From: Opitutia bacterium
GTDB taxonomy: Bacteria; Verrucomicrobiota; Verrucomicrobiia; Opitutales; UBA953
Direction of reading: 5' to 3'
Assembly: GCA_947470855.1 (NCBI GenBank)
Contig: CANIUQ010000007.1
Coordinates: 1 to 64,000, forward strand
Length of the DNA: 64,000 bases
Positions 37,112 through 43,640 of the stretch are shown here, one piece after another. Position numbers and translations under genes: made by a program. The notes beneath the pieces were generated by a model, which worked only from the letters and a program-made list of their open reading frames with translations, did not search any database and had not been told where the DNA came from. Each line of letters starts with the position of its first letter. The first letter of the stretch is position 1.

Positions 37112-37138
37112 GAGCAAATTTTGTGCCAATTTTTGCTC
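37112..37138 (-). promoter_or_regulatory. Sigma-54 promoter of the second amt gene, within an inverted repeat
   Basis: The minus strand reads TTGGCACAAAATTTGCT (37113-37129), with GG at -24 and GC at -12. The -12 C (37114) is 16 bases from the A of the ATG at 37098, the same distance as at the other amt gene. A 7-bp inverted repeat GAGCAAA (37112-37118)/TTTGCTC (37132-37138) overlaps it. Confidence 0.88.
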
Positions 37139-37203
37139 AAACAGTCACACTATTGCATTTCTCCACGAAAATTGCTTTAACAAAAATACTAACGATATTA
37201 AAA

Positions 37204-38097
37204 ATGATTAAATTTACACAAAATGCTTTTTTATGCGCAATAGCTCTTCCGCTTTTGGCAGAGGTTAAGTTGGAGCAGTCAGTTAGCAAAGATTGGTCAG
37301 CGATGTTGGATTGGCAGAATCGTTTTCCGTCCAACATAACGCACAATGCATCTACGGGCAGTTACGGAAAATCGCGTGTTGGTTTTGAGTTAATCAAGCA
37401 GGATGAAGGTGGCATCACGGATTTCGAATATTATCGATATAATAACGTTTTCAAAGGATCCATCGCTGGAACGGAAACATCCTTTGGTGATACAACGGAT
37501 TTAATGCTCACGGGGTTTCGGCAGTGGCAATGGAATCCAGATTGTGCCGTGCAGTTTATTTACGCTGCCGAATTGGCGGCCGAAGACTCGCTGTCCTTAA
37601 CCGATGGATTTCGCTGGGGATTAGGAATGGCTGCACGTTGGCGTCCCGCTTCCGATACAGATTTAGCTTTAGGGATTCTTTTTCAGGATCGTTTTGAAAA
37701 CTCCCTTTTACCCATCCCCTATGTGAAAATGATTTGGACTCCCTGTCGTTTTGCTGAGGTAGAGTTTCGGGCAACGGGCCTGCAAAACGGATTTATCATC
37801 CGCGGCTTTCTCACGGAAGATAAAGCAACCATGGTGGATTTAGTTGTGGCTTATGAGACGCTGACTTTCCGTTTAGAAGATGCCTCTTACGGAAGTCGTG
37901 CGGTTGCTATTGGTGATGTGGTGACACGCATCGGAATCACTCAATTCCTCGAGCCCACGGGTACTTGGTTTGTGCGTTTCTCTGGTGAATACATCAACTT
38001 CAGTCGCTATACTTTTAAGCACGATAGTGAAACTCAAGGTGTATTCCAAACCCATCCTGCTTGGGCCACAAATCTGCGTTTAGGGGCTCGTTTCTAA
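37204..38097 (+). CDS. Predicted outer-membrane beta-barrel protein
   Basis: A 297-residue protein with an N-terminal signal (IKFTQNAFLCAIALPLLAE), then alternating amphipathic strands (RVGFELIKQ, TDLALGILFQDRF, GTWFVRFSGEYINFSRYTF) and a C-terminal Phe preceded by alternating hydrophobic residues (LRLGARF), the usual BAM-recognition signature. No family was recognised. It is transcribed away from the second amt gene; the intergenic region holds the amt sigma-54 promoter. A link to ammonium uptake is possible but not shown. The ATG at 37204 is chosen because the upstream 27 codons do not extend the signal. Confidence 0.65.
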   Translation: MIKFTQNAFLCAIALPLLAEVKLEQSVSKDWSAMLDWQNRFPSNITHNASTGSYGKSRVGFELIKQDEGGITDFEYYRYNNVFKGSIAGTETSFGDTTDLMLTGFRQWQWNPDCAVQFIYAAELAAEDSLSLTDGFRWGLGMAARWRPASDTDLALGILFQDRFENSLLPIPYVKMIWTPCRFAEVEFRATGLQNGFIIRGFLTEDKATMVDLVVAYETLTFRLEDASYGSRAVAIGDVVTRIGITQFLEPTGTWFVRFSGEYINFSRYTFKHDSETQGVFQTHPAWATNLRLGARF

Positions 38098-38122
38098 TCG
38101 AGTGTTACGCTAGCCTCTTCAT

Positions 38123-38368
38123 CTAGATGATGAGCGATCTCGCTTTAGCTTGATTTAATAATTCATCGCGACGTCGAATCGCTTCACCGACTTCTTGAGT
38201 CGCTAAAGATTGGCGAACGCGTTTCGCAGTGTAATCAGCTAAATGAACTGTGTAGTGAATCCACCACGTTCCGTTGTTATTCCAGAGGTGGTGTAGGGGA
38301 TTATCTCCTTTCACTCGTAAGGACAGGCGAGTGCTTGGAGTAGTGAGGTTTTCTTGGGTTTGGATCAT
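38123..38368 (-). CDS. Small protein resembling the N-terminal arm-binding part of tyrosine recombinases
   Basis: An 81-residue protein. The central block, GTWWIHYTVHLADYTAKRVR with QSLATQEVGEAIRRRDELL after it, has the W-x2-H/Y ... R-x2-L-x-T ... A-x-x-R-R pattern seen in the small DNA-binding N-terminal domain of phage-type integrases. No core-binding or catalytic domain follows, so it is either a stand-alone DNA-binding protein, a remnant, or an unrelated small protein of this lineage. The stop is 26 bases from the end of the convergent beta-barrel gene. Confidence 0.5.
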   Translation of the reverse strand: MIQTQENLTTPSTRLSLRVKGDNPLHHLWNNNGTWWIHYTVHLADYTAKRVRQSLATQEVGEAIRRRDELLNQAKARSLII

Positions 38369-38688
38369 GGCTGTTTGGGTTGAGTGAAAATATCACACAC
38401 CACGATCGACCCGTTAGGGTTTGTTTGTGACCTTGCGGTCCGCATCTCAGATTTTTTCTGAAAACCACCGCGGTCTTGTTAAGGACTCGGTTGGTGCAAC
38501 ATTGGCGGGAAGCCTTTGTTTGCTCGTGATGTGTTTTAAAGGAACAAGATGAGATTGGATATAGTCACCCCAAAAGGCAAGACCACACCTCGCTCACCTG
38601 TGTCATAAAAAAGGGGCGAAGTGACTTATCTCACTTTAAACCTGAGCCTAAAGCAGAGATCGGGCGTTCTTGAAAACTTTTACGCAAG
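38369..38688. other. 320-base non-coding stretch with hairpins
   Basis: No plausible gene on either strand. It holds an imperfect stem, CCACCG(CG)GTC with GAC(T)CGGTTGG, around 38468-38502, and a 6-bp inverted repeat AAGTGA/TCACTT at 38619-38636. The part next to 38368 should contain the promoter of the small minus-strand gene. I could not match it to tmRNA, RNase P RNA, SRP RNA or 6S RNA. Confidence 0.4.
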
Positions 38689-38783
38689 TGCCCGGGAAAG
38701 GACTCGAACCTTCACGCCTTTAGAGGGCGGCGGATTTTGAATCCGCTGCGGCTGCCATTTCGCCACCCGGGCCAACTTGCGTA
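38681..38783. repeat. 9-bp inverted repeat flanking tRNA-Leu
   Basis: TACGCAAGT (38681-38689) and ACTTGCGTA (38775-38783) enclose the tRNA gene. In the precursor the 5' leader would pair with the discriminator base and 3' trailer, extending the acceptor stem past a two-base bulge. Confidence 0.8.
38689..38772 (-). tRNA. tRNA-Leu (CAA)
   Basis: Minus strand: acceptor GCCCGGG/CCCGGGC, anticodon stem GCGGA/TCCGC with loop TTCAAAA (anticodon CAA), long class II variable arm (CGCCCTCTAAAGGCG), and T-arm GAAGG-TTCGAGT-CCTTT. Discriminator A; CCA is not encoded. Confidence 0.95.
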
Positions 38784-38855
38784 GCCAACATTAATTCTTT
38801 CTCTCCTAAATCCTGCAAGTAAAACCTGCCGAGGGTGACGATTAATTCTAAAATA

Positions 38856-38887
38856 AAAAAGGCGCCTCAATAAAGAGGCGCCTTTTT
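38856..38887. terminator. Bidirectional terminator downstream of hup
   Basis: Stem GGCGCCTC/GAGGCGCC with a six-base loop (AATAAA), extended by A6 on one side and T5 on the other. It works symmetrically and sits 20 bases beyond the hup stop on the minus strand. Confidence 0.9.
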
Positions 38888-38906
38888 AAAAAGATAATCG
38901 AATGAA

Positions 38907-39188
38907 TTATCCGAGAATCGCGTCCTTAGCAGCTTTCGCTACGCGGAACTTAACAACTTTCTTAGCTTTGATCTGAATCGTTTCGCCAGTGGCAGGATTA
39001 CGACCGATGCGAGCTTTGCGGTGCACGAGCACGAGCTTGCCGAGACCAGGAAGGGTGAAAGAATTCTTCGCGTTCTTGTAAGCAAGTTGCGCGATGATTT
39101 CGAGAATCGCTACAGCTTGCTTTTTGCTGATTTCAGCTTTTTCGGCAATGGCAGCGGCGATTTGTGATTTGGTGAGTGCTTTGGACAT
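38907..39188 (-). CDS. hup: HU-family DNA-binding protein
   Basis: A 93-residue histone-like protein that bends and compacts DNA as a dimer. It has the N-terminal helix pair (LTKSQIAAAIAEKAEISKKQ), the core FTLPGLGKLVLVHRKARIGR, and the DNA-binding arm signature IGRNPATGETIQIKAKKVVKF. Length and motif are canonical. It is monocistronic, with a strong terminator downstream. The upstream gap to the divergent sugar dehydrogenase gene (39189-39362) is AT-rich and should hold both promoters. Confidence 0.93.
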   Translation of the reverse strand: MSKALTKSQIAAAIAEKAEISKKQAVAILEIIAQLAYKNAKNSFTLPGLGKLVLVHRKARIGRNPATGETIQIKAKKVVKFRVAKAAKDAILG

Positions 39189-39362
39189 GTTGTTTATTTG
39201 GTTAGGGTGCAGTAATGCGGTTTTATTTTGTAGCGAAGATTTGCATGAGAACCAGCGAAAAATAGAGGTTTTTTAAACTTTTTATTTAGCAGGATTTTTT
39301 TGACCCTCTTGCCCCGTCTGCTTGCCGAAAAAGAATTGTGCGTTAGGATGAAGCATTGAATC

Positions 39363-40664
39363 ATGGATGCGGGCATGAAGTTACCTTTTACATTCATCCT
39401 AGGATTAGTGATTATTTTCTCATTACCGAGGGTTAGAGCCGAGGGCTATGTTGCCGAACCAGCTTTCCCTGGTAACCCACTTTTTAAACAGCCCGTTGGC
39501 ATCGTCTCATGGGGCGGTGGAGACATCGATCCATCCATCCATTTTTTTATCTTGGAAAAGGTCGGGCGAATTCAGTGGGAACGCCCTGATTACCCTGAGA
39601 AAAAAGCTAGGATAATTTTTGATATTACGCAGCCAAAAGATGGAGATTTTTATGATAAGAGTGAATGCGGATTGCTTGGTTTTGCCCTACATCCTCAGTT
39701 CAAATCTAATGGACAAGTCTTTGTCTATTATAGCCTTAAGATAAAAGGTAGGCTGTATCAGCGGGTTTCTCGATTTATGATACCCGATCGAAATACTATG
39801 CTGGTAGATAAATCATCGGAAGTACCCTTGATTAGCCAAGAAGACCCGGCTGATAACCATAATGGAGGTGACCTGCATTTTGGTCCAGATGGCTACCTTT
39901 ATATCAGCACGGGGGATGGGGGTTGGGCTGATGATTATTTCGATAATGCTGGTCATATCGATAAAGGTTTTTTTGGAGCCATTTATCGCATCGATGTGGA
40001 TAAGGGGTTCGGGAATTTGGAGCCCAATCCACATCCTGCCGTCCATCGGGACATGCAGGGTAGGGCATTATACTCTATACCTGCGGATAATCCCTTTCTG
40101 GGGGTGGAAAAGATTCGGGGGGAGCCCCTGGCCTCTTCTAAGAAGGTAAGGACCGAAACATGGGCCTTTGGCTTAAGAAACCCATGGCGTTTTTGCTTCC
40201 ACCCCAGCGATGGACGACTCTTTACAGGGGATGTCGGTCAGAATCTTTTTGAGGAGATTAATGTCATTACTCCAGGGGGAGACTACGGTTGGAGCGAAAG
40301 AGAGGGTTTTCATCCTTTTCGAAAATCAGGGGAGAGGGACGTGAAAAAGATGAAGTCAAAGGAATCGGATAGCAGGTTTATAAACCCGATTTACGAATAC
40401 CCTCATCACGAAGGCTACTCCGTAACTGGTGGAGTTTTTTACTTTGGTAATCGTCTCCCGTCGCTCAATGGCGCCTATCTTTTCGCTGATTACTCTTCCG
40501 GATGGATCAAAGCATTGCGAGAACAGGGAGGTCGTTGGACGGCGGAGTTTCTTTTAAAAGATGAGTTTGTTACTGGATTTACTGCCGATCCTGCCAATGG
40601 GGACATTCTTTTCGTCAGTCTCTCAAGTGGCCAAGTTAAACGTATCGTTAAAAAATCTCTCTAA
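39363..40664 (+). CDS. Secreted PQQ-type glucose/sorbosone dehydrogenase-like protein
   Basis: A 433-residue protein (a second ATG at 39375 is equally possible) with a Sec signal, LPFTFILGLVIIFSLPRVRA, and a six-bladed propeller of the soluble glucose dehydrogenase/HHIP-like family. Diagnostic segments are LLGFALHPQFKSNGQVFVYY, ADNHNGGDLHFGPDGYLYIS (active-site His, Ca site), ETWAFGLRNPWRFCF, DVGQNLFEEINVI and NPIYEYPHHEGYSVTGG. Such enzymes oxidise aldoses with PQQ in the periplasm; whether PQQ is made by this organism is unknown. The gene stands alone. Confidence 0.85.
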   Translation: MDAGMKLPFTFILGLVIIFSLPRVRAEGYVAEPAFPGNPLFKQPVGIVSWGGGDIDPSIHFFILEKVGRIQWERPDYPEKKARIIFDITQPKDGDFYDKSECGLLGFALHPQFKSNGQVFVYYSLKIKGRLYQRVSRFMIPDRNTMLVDKSSEVPLISQEDPADNHNGGDLHFGPDGYLYISTGDGGWADDYFDNAGHIDKGFFGAIYRIDVDKGFGNLEPNPHPAVHRDMQGRALYSIPADNPFLGVEKIRGEPLASSKKVRTETWAFGLRNPWRFCFHPSDGRLFTGDVGQNLFEEINVITPGGDYGWSEREGFHPFRKSGERDVKKMKSKESDSRFINPIYEYPHHEGYSVTGGVFYFGNRLPSLNGAYLFADYSSGWIKALREQGGRWTAEFLLKDEFVTGFTADPANGDILFVSLSSGQVKRIVKKSL

Positions 40665-40845
40665 AGTCTGTTGAATAGTTAGATTTAATCGTATGCCAAG
40701 AGCTGGTTCGGGGGATAGTTTGGCTGTCAGTGATTTAAAGTAGGGGTTTTTAGGTCTATTTTGGCTGTTAAATAGTCGAATTTACCGCTTGCTTCCTAGG
40801 CTTGGGTTCCCAATTTCAACCTTCCTTTCCTTAGTCATGGCACGG

Positions 40846-40858
40846 CCGCACAATGCGG
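40846..40858 (+). promoter_or_regulatory. Hairpin in the long leader of rplY
   Basis: CCGCA(CAA)TGCGG, followed directly by the palindrome-like GGCCCGCG, lies 39-51 bases before the rplY ATG, inside a 232-base gap. It could be an autoregulatory binding site, as known for L25 leaders elsewhere, but no homology was tested. Confidence 0.25.
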
Positions 40859-40896
40859 GCCCGCGACTTACTAAGACAATAAGTACCTTTACACCT

Positions 40897-41595
40897 ATGA
40901 AGCAGCTCAGTCTCTCCGTCACCAGCCGACAGAACCATGGTCGTGGCCACTCACGCCGCCTCCGTATCAGTGGTTCTATCCCAGCCGTTATTTATGGTCC
41001 TGCAGGTATCCACAGTGTTTCTGTGAACCAAGAAAAGTTTCGCGACTTAATGCGCACGAAAGGTAACGCTGCTGCGCTTATCGAGCTCGAGTTGGATGGT
41101 AAAAAAATGCTTTCAATCATTAAAGAGTTTCAGCGCCATCCTATCACTCAAAAATTTCTGCACATCGACATTCAGCAAATCGATCCGAACGCCCCGATGA
41201 CGGCCGCAATTCCTGTTCGTGTGGTCGGTGAGGCTTATGGTGTTAAAACCGAAGGCGGTACCTTGGCTGTTGTTTCTCAGACGATTAATGTCCGTTGCTT
41301 GCCGAAGAACCTTCCTGAATTTATCGAAGTGGACGTAGCCCCCTTAAAGGTTAATCAGTCTATTCACGTGGGAGAAATCAAGGCTCCTGAAGGTATTACT
41401 TTCCCTGGCGATCCTGCTCGCGTTGTGGTGGTTTGCTCTGAAATGGCTGAAGAAGAAGCCGCTCCAGAACCTGCTGCCGCTGCTGCGACTGCCGCTGCTC
41501 CTGCTGAAGGTGCCGCTGCGACCGCCGCTGCTCCTGCCGCCGCTGGTGCCCCTGCTGCTGCCGCTGCTCCTGCTGCCGCTCCTGCGAAGAAATAA
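40897..41595 (+). CDS. rplY: 50S ribosomal protein L25 (CTC form) with Ala/Pro-rich tail
   Basis: A 232-residue L25 of the long CTC type, which binds 5S rRNA. The N-terminal L25 domain (about residues 1-92) has the opening LSVTSRQNHGRGHSRRLRIS and IPAVIYGPAG; the C-terminal beta-domain runs to about 187. Residues from about 188 on are almost only Ala, Pro, Glu and Gly, an unusually long low-complexity tail. ATG 40897 is chosen from the family start; the longer frame adds 36 unrelated residues. It heads the cluster rplY-pth-rpsF-ssb-rplI. Confidence 0.93.
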   Translation: MKQLSLSVTSRQNHGRGHSRRLRISGSIPAVIYGPAGIHSVSVNQEKFRDLMRTKGNAAALIELELDGKKMLSIIKEFQRHPITQKFLHIDIQQIDPNAPMTAAIPVRVVGEAYGVKTEGGTLAVVSQTINVRCLPKNLPEFIEVDVAPLKVNQSIHVGEIKAPEGITFPGDPARVVVVCSEMAEEEAAPEPAAAAATAAAPAEGAAATAAAPAAAGAPAAAAAPAAAPAKK

Positions 41596-41638
41596 TTTTT
41601 AAGCCAGGTTCTCCTGGTTACTGTTCTTTAAAGTCAAA

Positions 41639-42223
41639 ATGCCATTCACGGTTTTCGCTGCCCTAGGCAACTACGGGCGACAATACATCACCACGCGACA
41701 CAACGTCGGCTGGTTCATCATCGATATTATGGCAGATAAGTATCAGGTGAAGTGGAAGGAGGAAAGTCGCTTTCCCGTTTCATTGGCTCAAGCCACCTTG
41801 GGTAATCACACCATCTATCTGATTAAGCCATTGTCTTTAATGAATGAATCGGGCGGACCGATAGCGAAGTTTCTTCGATATCACAAAATACCCGCCAGTG
41901 AACTTGTAGTGATTCACGATGACATTGCTTTTTCCCCTGGGCAAATGCGATTAACCTTCGGAGGATCCGAAGGTGGTCACAACGGAGTGGGTAGTTGTAT
42001 TGAGCATTTAGGTACAGACTTCGTTCGAGCTCGTATTGGAATCGGCCCTAAAACTAATGCAAAACAAGATCTCGCCGACCACGTTCTCGGAAAAGTGCCC
42101 GAACCTGATCTCTACAAAATCTACGATGGCAGCCATGACTTTATCAAAGGATTTGAACTTTTAATCACCCAAGGCCTACCCGCCGCCCAAAACTTTATTC
42201 ATCACAAAAAATTACCAACATGA
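41639..42223 (+). CDS. pth: Peptidyl-tRNA hydrolase
   Basis: Releases peptides from tRNAs that have dropped off the ribosome. The 194-residue protein has the catalytic His in TRHNVGWFIID (near residue 22), LIKPLSLMNESGGPI, the DDIAFSPGQMRLTFGGS segment with the catalytic Asp, and GGHNGVGSCIEHLGTDFVRARIGIG. The order rplY-pth is common in bacteria, which supports both calls. Its stop codon overlaps the rpsF start (ATGA), so translation is coupled. Confidence 0.95.
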   Translation: MPFTVFAALGNYGRQYITTRHNVGWFIIDIMADKYQVKWKEESRFPVSLAQATLGNHTIYLIKPLSLMNESGGPIAKFLRYHKIPASELVVIHDDIAFSPGQMRLTFGGSEGGHNGVGSCIEHLGTDFVRARIGIGPKTNAKQDLADHVLGKVPEPDLYKIYDGSHDFIKGFELLITQGLPAAQNFIHHKKLPT

Positions 42224-42531
42224 CCTCCGCCACCACCCGTCGTCGCCCCTATCGCGTTAGTCTGATTCTCGACTTGCGCGGATCGGCTGAGTCTCCTGAA
42301 GCCGCTATCGAGCGACTCAAAGAGATTTTGCAATCGATTGATTGCAAGGTGACCGAAGTGGAAAACCTCGGTCAACGTGACTTCAGTCGCGCCGTAGACC
42401 GTAATTTCCTCAATGGTCTTTACGTCCAATTCCATTTCGAAGGTCCCGTAAACGCTCCGGCTGCCTTTGCTGAAAAACTTCGTCTCGATCGCACCGTTGA
42501 CCGCATCATGGTGCAAGCCTCCAAGCGCTAA
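42220..42531 (+). CDS. rpsF: 30S ribosomal protein S6
   Basis: A 103-residue S6 with the family's ferredoxin-like pattern: RRPYRVSLILDLRG at the start, IDCKVTEVENLGQRDFSR and YVQFHFEGP. In the 30S subunit S6 pairs with S18. The start codon overlaps the pth stop by four bases. The following gene is ssb, as usual, but the S18 gene (rpsR) normally found between ssb and rplI is missing here. Confidence 0.9.
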   Translation: MTSATTRRRPYRVSLILDLRGSAESPEAAIERLKEILQSIDCKVTEVENLGQRDFSRAVDRNFLNGLYVQFHFEGPVNAPAAFAEKLRLDRTVDRIMVQASKR

Positions 42532-42549
42532 TCCTTACTTTTTACCCCG

Positions 42550-42984
42550 ATGGCTTCGTCATTCAATCGCGTGATTCTCGCTGGTAATATGACCCGTGAT
42601 CCCGAGGCCCGTGCTCTGCCTTCTGGGCAAGCCCTGACGAAGTTTTCCTTGGCCATTAATCGTGCTTACACGACCAAAGAAGGAGAGAAGCGCGAAGAAG
42701 TCACTTACGTTGATGTCGAGAGTTACGGCAAACAGGCCGAAATTATTGCCAAGTATTGCAGTAAAGGATCTGGCATCTTGGTCGAAGGTCGTCTTAAACT
42801 TGATCAATGGGACGATAAGAAGACAGGCGAAAAACGCTCTCGCCTCGGTGTTGTCTTAGAAAACTTCACCTTCCTTGGTAGTAAGCCTCAAGGTGGTGAT
42901 GAAGGTGGTAGTTCGCGCAGCCGCGGTAGCCAAGATCATTCTGCCCCTTCCGCATCCGACACCAGCGACGACGTTCCCTTTTAA
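42550..42984 (+). CDS. ssb: Single-stranded DNA-binding protein
   Basis: A 144-residue SSB. It has an N-terminal OB fold (SFNRVILAGNMTRDPEARAL, FSLAINRAYTT, YVDVESYGKQAEIIAKYCSKG, SGILVEGRLKLDQWDDKKTG), a flexible Gly/Ser-rich linker (about residues 115-135) and the acidic C-terminal tip DDVPF that recruits repair and replication partners. The gene is in the ribosomal cluster between rpsF and rplI. Confidence 0.96.
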   Translation: MASSFNRVILAGNMTRDPEARALPSGQALTKFSLAINRAYTTKEGEKREEVTYVDVESYGKQAEIIAKYCSKGSGILVEGRLKLDQWDDKKTGEKRSRLGVVLENFTFLGSKPQGGDEGGSSRSRGSQDHSAPSASDTSDDVPF

Positions 42985-43020
42985 TTAATTTTCAAAACAT
43001 TCTATAAACCCACGACAAAC

Positions 43021-43581
43021 ATGTCCTACACTGAAGTTTTACTCATCAAACCTGTTGACGGCCTCGGCGCCGAAGGTGAACAAGTGCGCGTACGCTCTGG
43101 CTACGCTCGCAATTATCTTCTTTTGCAAGGTATCGCTTTACCTGTCAATCGTGCCAATTCGAAATACATCGAATCTTTGAAGAAGGCTCGCGAGGTTCGC
43201 GAAGCACGCGACCTCGAAGCGGCCAATGCCATCGCCACCAAACTCGCTGGTATTAAATTAGTCTTTGCCGTTAAGACCGGTGAAGGCGGTAAGATGTTTG
43301 GTGCAATTAGCACTGCAGAAATTGCCTCTAAACTAGCCGAGCATGGCGTTACACTAGAGCGCAAGCGCATCCACCTTGGTCAAGGACCAGTTAAACTTCT
43401 AGGAAAACACGTTACCACAATTCGACTGCACAATAATGTGACCGTTGAACAAGAGTTTGAAGTCGTTTCGGAAAATCCGATCGAGCCAGTCGCAGAGGTA
43501 GCCGAAGAGGCTGAACGCCCTGAGCGCGAGAAGAAACCTCGTAAACCCCGCAAGGAAAAGTCCGAAAAATCTAAGAAGTAA
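43021..43581 (+). CDS. rplI: 50S ribosomal protein L9 with charged C-terminal extension
   Basis: A 186-residue L9 with an N-terminal 23S rRNA-binding domain (VLLIKPVDGLGAEGEQVRVR, then GYARNYLLLQGIALP), a connecting helix (residues 45-80) and a C-terminal domain to about 150. The remaining 35 residues are Glu/Lys/Arg/Pro-rich (REKKPRKPRKEKSEKSKK), beyond the usual length of about 150. It ends the rplY cluster and is followed by a terminator. Confidence 0.93.
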   Translation: MSYTEVLLIKPVDGLGAEGEQVRVRSGYARNYLLLQGIALPVNRANSKYIESLKKAREVREARDLEAANAIATKLAGIKLVFAVKTGEGGKMFGAISTAEIASKLAEHGVTLERKRIHLGQGPVKLLGKHVTTIRLHNNVTVEQEFEVVSENPIEPVAEVAEEAERPEREKKPRKPRKEKSEKSKK

Positions 43582-43604
43582 ATTCTTCTTCGATTTCAAA
43601 ACGT

Positions 43605-43633
43605 AAACCCGCCAACCCCGGCGGGTTTATTGT
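43605..43633. terminator. Terminator between rplI and the convergent pseudopilin gene
   Basis: A 9-bp stem AAACCCGCC/GGCGGGTTT with a six-base loop at 43605-43628. The T-rich flank on the plus side is ATTGTTT. It can act on both strands. Confidence 0.8.
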
Positions 43634-43640
43634 TTGGTGA

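Noticed and set aside
37158-37180. Possible plus-strand sigma-54 site for the beta-barrel gene (CTCCACGAAAATTGCT)
   Set aside because: The indispensable GG at -24 is replaced, so the match is not credible.
38468-38560. Possible SRP or 6S RNA
   Set aside because: The stem is suggestive, but the conserved SRP GGAAGGAAGCAG-type loop and the long 6S bubble architecture are not present.
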